Source: Isochrysis galbana (taxonomy: Eukaryota; Haptophyta; Isochrysidales; Isochrysidaceae). From it: 64,000 bases of DNA. The stretch's first letter is position 1. Each line of letters opens with the position of its first letter. Shown here one piece after another: positions 51,736-60,205 of this stretch. The stretch lies in assembly GCA_018136815.1 (NCBI GenBank), contig CM030935.1, forward strand, positions 62,001 through 126,000, in the 5' to 3' direction. The notes under the pieces are model-generated. The model saw only the letters and a list, made by a program, of their open reading frames with translations. It made no database searches and had not been told where the DNA came from. The position numbers and the translations under genes are program-made.

Positions 51736-52377
51736 TGACGGCGTCTCTCTCTTATAATTTTAACATGATCTAATGTTAAATGACTACAATACAACTGTGG
51801 ACATTTGATCGCTCAATTCGACTGATGTCCCACTATTGACGGAACGACACCTGGGCCGGAGGCGACGGACGGCACGCCGAGGGAAAGAACCTGCCGCGGG
51901 GGGGGCGATGGACCGAGGGCACGGCGGGGCAGCGTGGGAGGGCGCGAGGCCAATCTCGGAGCGAGATCGCGTCCTTTCCCTCGCGGAGCGCGGAGAGACC
52001 CCCCACGAGATATCTTGGGACCGGAGAATGTTTTGGACGAATCTTCCTGCTGTCGGCCGAGGAGAGGCGGACGGAGAGAGAGAGAGAGAGAGTCTCGCAG
52101 AGCGACTGCAGAACGAGAAGTCGAAGTCATGCCTGTTTATTACCTTAAACGAGCCAACAATTATAGCAACAGCAAAAACAAAATTCGAATCGCAAATTTC
52201 GAGACCAAAATCTGCAAACCTGGACTTGAGACCATGGGGAATCCGAATCTGTGTGTCTTATGCGTCAGTGGCAACACGGGGAACTGTTCGATTGTAATTA
52301 TGAGCGCGTACCTTACACGAATATTCATGCCTACAGCCTTCAGATGGGCAGGAATACAACGTACAACAGCCAGGCGC

Positions 52378-52472
52378 ATGGGTGGTTCCTCCCCATGGCA
52401 GGGGAGGAGTGGAGAGGGGGGGGGGGGGGGGGCTCGTGCCCCCCCATGGGCGAACTAAGTATAAACTTAGTT
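52378..52472 (-). repeat. SINE-like retroposon 5' fragment
   Basis: About 95 bp of the GC-rich family head (GGGTGGTTCCTCCCCATGGC through GCGAACTAAGTATAAACTTA), reverse orientation. Confidence 0.75.
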
Positions 52473-52667
52473 GAAGAAGAGCATAGACATGAACGACCTA
52501 CGCCCCCTATTCACGGTGGGGCAGAAAGACAAACTAGTGCCCAACGCAGAACTCCTCACGATAACCTCCAAGCTGGGGGGCTAGCTCACATCGGAAAGGA
52601 ACCGGAAAGAACAAATATAGTAGTAACACACAAACAAGACGCGCAGGACTAGAAGGAGCCCGACGAG

Positions 52668-52760
52668 CGAGGCGGTGTCGGTAGAGAGGAAGTGTAACCT
52701 AGACAATAGTAGGTAGTAGGTGTTAGCCCCGAATTTCAGATGTTTTTTGTTGAACAAGAC
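52668..52760 (-). repeat. Dispersed downstream motif, copy 2
   Basis: On the minus strand this reads ...TCTGAAATTCGGGGCTAACACC... and TCTACCGACACCG, matching 22857-22935. It lies about 135 bp past the SENP8-like stop codon in the sense direction of that gene. Confidence 0.5.
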
Positions 52761-52894
52761 TATACACCACACACTGCCCCTCACCCTTAGCACACACACT
52801 GCCACGGCGACCCCTCTTACGGCAGTGGCCTTGGTTGGCCCTGAGGCGTCTCCTGACGCACCGGCCCCTGCATGGCGGCTGTGTGCGCATGTGC

Positions 52895-53737
52895 TCACCG
52901 CTGCTGCTGCTGCTGCTGCATGCTTCGCGCCATTGCTCTCACCGTGTGGAGCAACTCCAGCCGCTTCCGCTCAATGAACTCGGGGGTGAGGGCACTCAGC
53001 GCTGGCGCAAGCGTGCCAAGAGTGGGCAGCATGTCGTGCACACTGAGACCACAGAGAATCTCAGCCGTGGCCACCGTGTAGACGCCGCAATCGTGCCCAT
53101 TGACTTGCTGCGGACCATGCATTTCATGGAGTTTGATTTCGAGGCAAGAAGGCGAGGTAAGTTCCTTGCCAAGAACTAGCGGGGCAAGAACGCTGGCGAC
53201 AGCTTGGGCGTGATGAGCGTTGGCCGAGCCTGCAGAATCATAGTGCTCAAAAGCGACACCCGCGTCTTCGCCTCTGGAGTTCCCTCTCACTCGCCTGAAG
53301 GCGAGCAGCGACCAGTGAGAACCTCCAACAGCACTGTCTGGGTCGCTCTTATCGCAGACGGGCAGCAAGACCATCGAGGCATCGGCGAGCACATCAGTGA
53401 GGGGCCTGGCGGCCGGCGTGTGCGGTACCGACAGTGCCTCGCGTAGCGCCTCCGACGAGCCGAGCACCGCTGCCATGTACGAGACAGTTGGCTCGAGCAA
53501 GACAACGCCTGTGGTCGCTGGGGCTGCGATGGCACCGGCAAGCTCGGCGCCTTCGCCGCCGGCAAGACGAGCGGCAAATAACTCGAAGAAGAAGGCAATG
53601 ACAAGATCACCTAACCAGCCGCACGGCTCGAGCGTCGCCACGTCCGCCTCGTACAGCACCACATCGCCAATGGAGGCGACCACCGCGGTCGACTTCTCAG
53701 CTCGGGCGCACATTGCGGATTGTTGTTCGCCGTCCAT
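52895..53737 (-). CDS. SENP8/NEDP1-like cysteine protease (deneddylase)
   Basis: Ulp1-family (C48) peptidase of 280 residues, intronless. The ATG at 53737 (MDGEQQSAMCARAEK) is the first in the frame; the frame opens with a GTG three codons earlier. The fold order matches human SENP8: LEPCGWLGDLVIAFFFELFA near the start, GGSHWSLLAF with His141, FEHYDSAGSANAHHAQAV with Asp167, and PQQVNGHDCGVYTVATAEIL with the oxyanion Gln211 and nucleophile Cys217. The catalytic set is complete. SENP8 processes NEDD8 and removes it from cullins and other proteins. The C-terminus ends in a short poly-Gln run coded by CAG repeats. It is transcribed divergently from the J-domain gene with 201 bp between the start codons. 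Confidence 0.9.
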   Translation of the reverse strand: MDGEQQSAMCARAEKSTAVVASIGDVVLYEADVATLEPCGWLGDLVIAFFFELFAARLAGGEGAELAGAIAAPATTGVVLLEPTVSYMAAVLGSSEALREALSVPHTPAARPLTDVLADASMVLLPVCDKSDPDSAVGGSHWSLLAFRRVRGNSRGEDAGVAFEHYDSAGSANAHHAQAVASVLAPLVLGKELTSPSCLEIKLHEMHGPQQVNGHDCGVYTVATAEILCGLSVHDMLPTLGTLAPALSALTPEFIERKRLELLHTVRAMARSMQQQQQQR

Positions 53738-53743
53738 ACTTCT

Positions 53744-53791
53744 CACTTCATGCTCTTAGAAGAGTATGGATTGTTACAAGAGCATGAAGTG
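53744..53791. promoter_or_regulatory. Perfect 14-bp inverted repeat in the divergent promoter
   Basis: CACTTCATGCTCTT (53744-53757) and AAGAGCATGAAGTG (53778-53791) with a 20-nt spacer, starting 7 bp upstream of the SENP8-like ATG. Could be a hairpin in that gene's 5' UTR, a dimeric protein site, or the remains of a small insertion. Confidence 0.75.
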
Positions 53792-53938
53792 CGAAGTACC
53801 ATAGAGTTGGCAGAGTACTCTATTGTTTGGTAGATATGTTCTTCTAATTCTAAAGTATGGTTTTACGTCCCTAGTGAGAGTTCCTCCCGCCGCGTCCGCA
53901 GACTCGCTGGGTCGCCTAGCGCGCGAGGTGTAAGCGCG

Positions 53939-54640
53939 ATGGCCGCCGCCCTCCGCCTCGGCCTTCGCGCCACGCCGCAGGCTGGGAGCACGCGGCTTCA
54001 CGCGCGACTTTCTACGTCGCTTAGCATGAGCGAGGCGTACGCGCTCCTCGGCCTCCGCCCTGGCGCCACCTCCGAGCAGGTGAAGAAGGCTTACCGCTTG
54101 CTGGCAAAGCAGCACCACCCAGACGTGACTGGCACTGGTGATGGGGAGCTCTTCAAGAGGATCACGAGCGCGTACTCGCAGGCGCTGCTCGACTCGACGC
54201 GTGAGGACTCGTCAGCCTGCCCGGGCTCTAGCTACGGCCCCGGACGACGGCGGCGCGACGGGTGGGAGGAGTATTCGCGCCCTCCACCGCGCCCGCGCAC
54301 ATCCAGTGACAACTTCAATCACAAGGAGTGGGACGAGGCTCACTACGGTGTGGAGCGGGAGGCGCAGCAGTCGGCTTATGTGCGCGGACTTCACCGGCAC
54401 GCTCGTGGGGCGGGGGGGTTCGCATACTCCACCTCGGCACCGGACCGAGGTCGGCAGGGCGAAAGCGACAAGAACCGTCAGGAGCAACCCGGTTCATTCC
54501 TGAACGTTCTCCTGAGTGCCGGGGCTTTATGGACTGTCTATCACTTGCTCTACTCGAGCCATTTTGGGCTGCTGCGCGAGGAGCACAAGCTTTTGGAGGC
54601 GAAGCACTTGGCAAGTAAGCAATCAGGCAGGAGGCAGTGA
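53939..54640 (+). CDS. J-domain (DnaJ-like) protein, probably mitochondrial membrane
   Basis: 233 residues, intronless. The Arg/Ala/Ser-rich N-terminus (MAAALRLGLRATPQAG...) has no acidic residues and fits a mitochondrial presequence. The J domain covers about 31-88 (EAYALLGLRPGATSEQVKKA, HPD at 60-62, FKRITSAYSQALLD) and should stimulate an Hsp70 partner. A charged, Arg/Gly-rich linker follows. A hydrophobic stretch at about 188-208 (FLNVLLSAGALWTVYHLLY) may anchor the protein, and the tail is basic. It lacks the G/F-rich and zinc-finger regions, so it is a type III J protein. Transcribed away from the SENP8-like gene. Confidence 0.85.
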   Translation: MAAALRLGLRATPQAGSTRLHARLSTSLSMSEAYALLGLRPGATSEQVKKAYRLLAKQHHPDVTGTGDGELFKRITSAYSQALLDSTREDSSACPGSSYGPGRRRRDGWEEYSRPPPRPRTSSDNFNHKEWDEAHYGVEREAQQSAYVRGLHRHARGAGGFAYSTSAPDRGRQGESDKNRQEQPGSFLNVLLSAGALWTVYHLLYSSHFGLLREEHKLLEAKHLASKQSGRRQ

Positions 54641-54894
54641 TGAGTTAGCCCTACCGCCAAGTGCCATCCGCATTGTACCCGTGGTTAATCGTGGTGTTGT
54701 TTGCAACGCTCCAATCCCAATTGCAACTTTTTGACCGCCAGTACCCAGCTTAGTTTGTGTGCTGCTTTCTCTAACCTTTCCTGTCGGCTTGGGCATGGTT
54801 CTGAATCGAAGTTTCCGTGTTTTTCCTCTCCTCTTTTCGTTGGATCGATTTTAAGACGTGAGAGCAGCTGTGCCCCCAAGCAGCTGCTGCGGTC

Positions 54895-55240
54895 AAGGTG
54901 AGAGCAGGGAGGCAGCAGGAGCCTTCTCTCTCGGGGATGAGGCGTGGGGGAGGGGGTGGTGAGGCGGGCAAGACGAAGGTCGTCTCTCGCCGGGAAGCAC
55001 CCGTCTGCTTACGTTGATGTTCCCATCTCATACTGTAATAGAAACTCCCAAGGGGTCCCCCAGGGCTCCCACCCGCAATCACGCCCCGAGTTCCCCCGCG
55101 GAAAGGGTGAACGCACGGCGTGCAACTCGTAGGAGAAAAGGTGCTATGCGCACGCACGGCGTCCCCGCGGGGGGGCCCATTGCACATCGCGCCATGCGAG
55201 GGCGTGCACCTGACACCTGACGAAATCACGCAAACGCACG
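54895..55240 (+). repeat. Dispersed repeat with GCACGCACGGCG hairpins, copy 2
   Basis: Counterpart of 51200-51560; same order of segments with moderate divergence. Confidence 0.75.
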
Positions 55241-55366
55241 CATAGCGCGGGGGAGAGGGCAGGCGCACGCACGGCAACTCATCACACCTGTCTCGTGCGA
55301 TTTTCTTCATAAGAGCGCCTGTTTGCTTAAATAATGTGTGCATCTTCATACAACGTGTGGAGTGAC

Positions 55367-55400
55367 AACTAAGTTTATACTTGGTTCGCCCATGGGGGAG
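55367..55400 (+). repeat. Retroposon head scrap containing an ORF start codon
   Basis: AACTAAGTTTATACTTGGTT and the following CGCCCATGGGGGAGG are the first ~34 bp of the GC-rich retroposon family. The ATG at 55392 that opens the methyltransferase-like frame lies inside it. Confidence 0.65.
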
Positions 55401-56106
55401 GCTCGCTCCGAGGCGGCGGCGGGTCGCCCGCCCCCGAAAGTCCTGGTCCTGGGCGAAATCAGCGGCGTCGTCGCCACCATGTTCTACTTAGGGGGCGCTA
55501 GCGTCACCACCTGTGACCTCCGTCCGTCGGAGATCGACTACATACCCCACTTCCGAGGCGACGCTCGCCACATCCAAGACTTGGGTTGGGACCTAGTGGT
55601 GGCCCACCCACCCTGCACCTACCTGTCCGCGGTCAGCCGCCAATGGCTCGACAAGGAACCCAACAGGCGGCTCGCTCTGGAATCAGCGGCGCGAGTGTTC
55701 GTCTCGATGGCCCTTTCCAAGGCTCCCTTCGTTGCGGTGGAAAACCCCCGGATGCACTCCGAGGCTTCCGCTTTAGTCGGGGAGCTAGTTCCCCGCCAAT
55801 ATGTCCAACCTTATGAACACGGGACCGGGCATCAAAAGGCCACGGGCCTTTATTTACCTCTCCGACTCGCTTCCTACCCTGATCCCTACGTGCGTCGTGG
55901 AGGGCCGCCTCTCGGCCATGGCCAATTTGCCGCCTTCCCCCCACCGCGGTGCCCTGCGCAGCCGCACTTACGTGGGCGTCGCCGGTGCTATGGCGACCCA
56001 GTGGATGCCCGTTCTTCTGGCTGGCGCATTGCCGCCAGCACCCCGTTTCGCCGACCTCCTCGGCCTCCTCTTTACTCGCCGCCGCGCACGAGAGCTTAGT
56101 TGCTAA
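55392..56106 (+). other. Phage-type DNA cytosine methyltransferase-like ORF, looks broken
   Basis: The N-terminal part has a Rossmann-like start (KVLVLGEISGVVATMFYLGG), then DLVVAHPPCTYLSAVSRQWL with the PPC motif of C5-methyltransferases. FVAVENPRMHSEA (motif ENP) and QPYEHGTGHQKATGLYLPL follow. This set is known mainly from tailed-phage methylase-like proteins, and the end RSRTYVGVAGAMATQW matches their C-terminus. The frame is interrupted at least once. It may be a fossil of a viral or retroelement gene; it lies next to LTR-type sequence. No close eukaryotic host family is recognised. Confidence 0.6.
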
Positions 56107-56709
56107 TCCGTCGTGGAGCTCTACGGACGCTCGCGAGGCCGTCAGCCTGGCCAACGCCGCGACGAGGGCGTCACTTTCTCGCTTTAGTCGGGGAGAGGTG
56201 CAGGGCAACCCCCACAATGCACACCCCGAAGTAATCACCGCTTCCCCTCCCGCAGAAGGAGCGGGGACAGACGAGCGACCGCCGACAACGTCGCCGCCGC
56301 AAAAAGATACACGAGAGGTTCCCACACCGCTCGTGGACCCATTCGCCCATGGACGGCTCCACTACCGGAAGTAGTCGCCGACTTCCCTTCAGGCCCGCCC
56401 TCAGTGCTCAAAAAGAGATACGGCACCTGGCGAGCCCCTGATCAACACAGCAAGACCGGCTGGGCCCACGTGCCACCGCCGGCAGCCGCAGAAGTTTTAC
56501 GCCACTCAGAGATATGTACGGCGGACACCGTCACCCCCGCCTCCTCGCCGTCCTCAGCCACTCCGTCCGCTCAATCCGCTTTGTCGGAAATAGAGGTGGG
56601 GGAGAGTGGGTTGAAAAAAAAACTCTTGTTGATCCGGAGGCCCACATTTTTTATCGTCGGACCGGGGGAAGATTTCTCCTCGTCTCTCTCCCCGCTCGAT
56701 TCCGAATCC

Positions 56710-59700
56710 TGTCGCATTCGCGAGCCTCTGCAGGCTATTTTGCTATCTTTCCGCTCTACCGTTATAACCGCGATGGTAAATCATCAATCTTCGTTCTCAT
56801 ATCTATCTATACGTCTACGACGTCTCCACGCTTCTATCAATCACTACACTTCATTCAATGTTGGTCTACCATTATATCCACGTGGCCAAGCAGCTTCTAC
56901 AGGCTTCTACTTCTACTCGGAATATGCTCTAGCTCTGGACTGATCACCCAGGCATGGAGATCAAGGGAGTAGTAAGCACGTGTCGATGAAGACCAAGGAA
57001 GTAGCGAGCATCTTGCTTGCTAAAGTACACCCTCAAGAACCTCAAGCATCTAAGACTCTGTAAGTCTAACACCTCTGTAAGCTTCTAGACTTTTTAAGTC
57101 TACCAGCTACTCCATGGCTAAGCTACGAAAAGCTATAGGTAAAGTGCACGCCGCTGTGCTTGCGTTGAGACGCTATTCGCCGATGAATCTTGTAGGATCT
57201 TCACTAAGCATGGATGAATCCCTTTCGCGCCTTTTCTGTGTGCAATCCTTCTCTAGGACGACGAGACGACGAGTTCTCTTCTGGCCAATTGGTTCCTTCT
57301 TTGCTCTCTCTGTTCACCCACCGTGGCTTTCGCTCCCGTGTTTATTACGTGTTGCCCTTGTTTATGTTAGAAAGTGGTGTGGCGTGTCTTCGTACGCACC
57401 CAGCAGCCGTCGCAGCGCTCTGCGATCGAAGCCGTACCGTGACCCCTCGTACCCTTGAGCCCCTACTGCCTTGTGTGTGGTCTCTCGCTAGAAATCACCC
57501 ACTAGAGATTGATTCAATCTGTTCCTATGGACCCATCACCACCCTCTGCACCGCAAAATTCGCCCTCGCCGCCGCGCGCGGACCCCGTCACCACTGCACC
57601 CGTGCCCAAGCCTTCCCAAGTATCTTCACCCGCTACCCAAGTCGATAGGCCGCCTACGGACGCGTGGGTTGCCAAGGATGGAGTCTCAGGAGCCTTACCC
57701 GGATCCTGGGAACAGTCCATCTCCACAAGTACAAACTTCAAACCCGCGCCTTCGGCCGGAATCAAGGAAAAAGTCTGCAAAAATTCTGCCGGGGATGACC
57801 TTGAATGCTTTCTGTCTTCTCCCAACGACGACTCGCGAACCCTTGGGGCTGGCGAGACGAGACTTGCACCATCAGAACCGCCTCAAAGTGCTCTACAAAA
57901 TGCTTCCCAGGAGCGTCCTGAGACTCTCGACCGCTCGGCCGTCGTTGATTCAAACGTCGAGGCCACTCCTGTGGACGCTAGCCTTCAAGTGCCCGAGGAC
58001 CCCGAATTGACCACAGCTATGTTGGGGCAAGCTGAGCTGTGGGAGGAAGACCCTCTGCCTAGCATCCGGTCCAGCCCAACCCCAAGTGCCGCAAGCGAGC
58101 CAAAATTGCCGGCTGAGGCCGCGTTTTTCGCTCTCCGGAGCCCCGCCTACAGAGACTACGCTACAGCCACTGTTCCACTCCAGGCACCCGTCACGTCACG
58201 GTCCGAGAACACCATCAAGATCGGTCGAGGCGAGGCTGGAGCTACTAGGGCGGAGGTCAAGGAGCTCCATGAAATGGTGCATGAACTCCATTCATCTCTT
58301 CTCAAGGCCCAGGAGCGTGAGCTAGCCCTCCGGGACGAGCTCTCCCAAGCTTTTTAGGGTCTGCGAGGCGATATGCTCGACCTGTTATCCAAGCGAGTTA
58401 CGAAGGAGGGGGGCAGAACCGTCTCAAGCCCTCAGCCGCAGGTTTCGAGCCAAGTTTACCCGCCTTCAACCTACCAAAACCCCAATGAGCCAATCCCTAC
58501 GCCAAATCCGATACCAACCGCCACCCCTAAGCCGCAGCCTTCGCCAGGTGGTCGGGCTAGCGTATTAATGCCAGGTAGTAACCCCGAGCACCCTCCGGAC
58601 CCGAGTCTAGCAACCACTCCTAAAGAGAAAGAAGATACCTTAAGGGAGTGGCAGGGCCTACTCTCTCTACCGCCAAAGGAGTTAGCTGCGCTCTACAAAG
58701 GATCCGACGACTTCGAGTTAATCCAGTCCATAGTCCAGGACCAAGTGGATTCGAATGCGACACCTCTCCATTCTGCCATTTTGTGTGCCCCTTGCACTTG
58801 AGCGTCTGTTGATCGCTTGAAGTAAGCCTTGCCTAGGGAGTTGACTTGGGTATGTGGCCCGCTCTTGATCTGCCCCTTGATCTTTGTCTTGATCGCCGCG
58901 CGCGTGTCGAGGCAGCCCTCATTCTTCGTTCGTCGTTCGTCGGTCTTCATTCATTCTTTCTCTCGATTTGCGCGCTCCCATCCCTTTCTTTCGTTTCCGT
59001 TGCTCCATTTCGATTTCGAGTTTCGAGTTCGAGTCCTTTAATATGATATGATGTGCTCTCTGAGGGGGAGCCATCACTTGTTTGGCCATGCGCTCATGGT
59101 CACCGCGTGGGAGCGGTTTTTCGTCACAAGTTTGTTTGAGGCTTTGATGGCCGTCGCTCGTTGTTTGAAGTCTGTTTTGATGCGTTCTCGATGGTCTAGA
59201 TTTAGTCCGAGTTGGTTGGTCATCGCGGTCTCGATTCTCGTTGATTCTTCCTTTGGCTTGCTCGTTTCTCTCGATTCACCTGTCGCTGTTCGATTTCTGG
59301 CTGAGTTGTGTTTGTCGTGCTCGCAATTATGTGTACCCTGCTTAATGCCCTGATTTGCCGTCGTCGCGCACGCGCTCGAAGGCTCGCGCCGCCGAGGACT
59401 CTGACTAGAGAGGCGTCCCTAGTCAGCTGCACGCACGATGTCTCGAATCTCGAATATGTCGTCGGTGAAATTGCCCCTACCTGCGTCTGACCCAACGCAA
59501 CACTCAGGTTAGCAAAACTCCTGTAAAAGGGAGAAACAAAGGGTGGGGTAGGGTGAGTCAAACTACAACCGCCGCGTGAGGTTGCCAAGTTTGACTAACC
59601 TAACATCGGATCCGAGGGTTCAAATTCAAATTCACCACGATGTCGCAATACATGTTATGGTACCTCGATTCTACTAGAGTTGGTCGCGACAACTCCGAGT

Positions 59701-60205
59701 ACTCAATGTCGATGCCTGGGAATGTCTCCTAGGATAACATCATCGCTCGATCTCTCGTTTCGATAACGCTACTTCGCAGTCCGATATTTTGATTACGAAT
59801 GCATCCGATTCTTGAAGTCTCCGATCCTCCGATATCCGATCTCCGATCTCCGATATTCTGTGCCAAATGTCTCGGAACTCGCGTAACTGTTCGAATCCCC
59901 GATAGAATTCAAAAGGCCTCGCCTACCGATGTGCTATGAAATATTGCTCGATCTTCGATTGTTGCTATGAGAAAACGCTACCGATTGGACGCTTGCTCTC
60001 CGCCACCGTCACCGCTGTCGCTTTGTCGCCATGTGGCACACAAATGTGAGGAGCCGCAACGCGCAACGCCCCACTTCTCTTGATGGTAAGGTACTCGAAC
60101 GTATCGTCCGTCCGACCGCTCAACATCAGGGGATGTTTCGATCTTAGTCGGGGGGTGTCGCATTCGCGAGCCTCTGCAGGCTATTTTGCTATCTTTCCGC
60201 TCTAC
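56710..60205 (+). mobile_element. LTR-retrotransposon-like element, fossil, apparently tandem
   Basis: The 50 bp starting TGTCGCATTCGCGAGCCTCT at 56710 recur at 60156-60205. The second copy is preceded by a G-rich, polypurine-like tract, which suits a second LTR. Between them lies a 461-bp segment (57251-57711) that recurs identically at 63029-63489, and a gag-like ORF. No polymerase was found between the putative LTRs, so this is a non-autonomous or eroded copy; the identical duplicate suggests a young age. The putative second LTR is cut by the LINE at 60206. Assignment to LTR elements is inference. Confidence 0.5.
57527..58801 (+). other. Gag-like / ORF1-like region of the retroelement, broken
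   Basis: Begins MDPSPPSAPQNSPSPP. Long Pro/Ser-rich disordered section, then a coiled-coil stretch (EVKELHEMVHELHSSLLKAQ), another Pro-rich section and REWQGLLSLPPKELAALY near the end. Coding is broken about once. Retroelement nucleic-acid-binding ORFs often have this make-up; no enzyme domain is seen. Confidence 0.45.

Noticed and set aside
52895-52925. CAG-repeat expansion locus
   Set aside because: Only about six Gln codons at the end of the SENP8-like protein; ordinary length.
57251-57711. LINE 5' end
   Set aside because: The segment directly follows a LINE tail at 63028, but it also sits downstream of an LTR-like start at 56710; an LTR-type internal region explains both copies better. 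Kept as uncertain.
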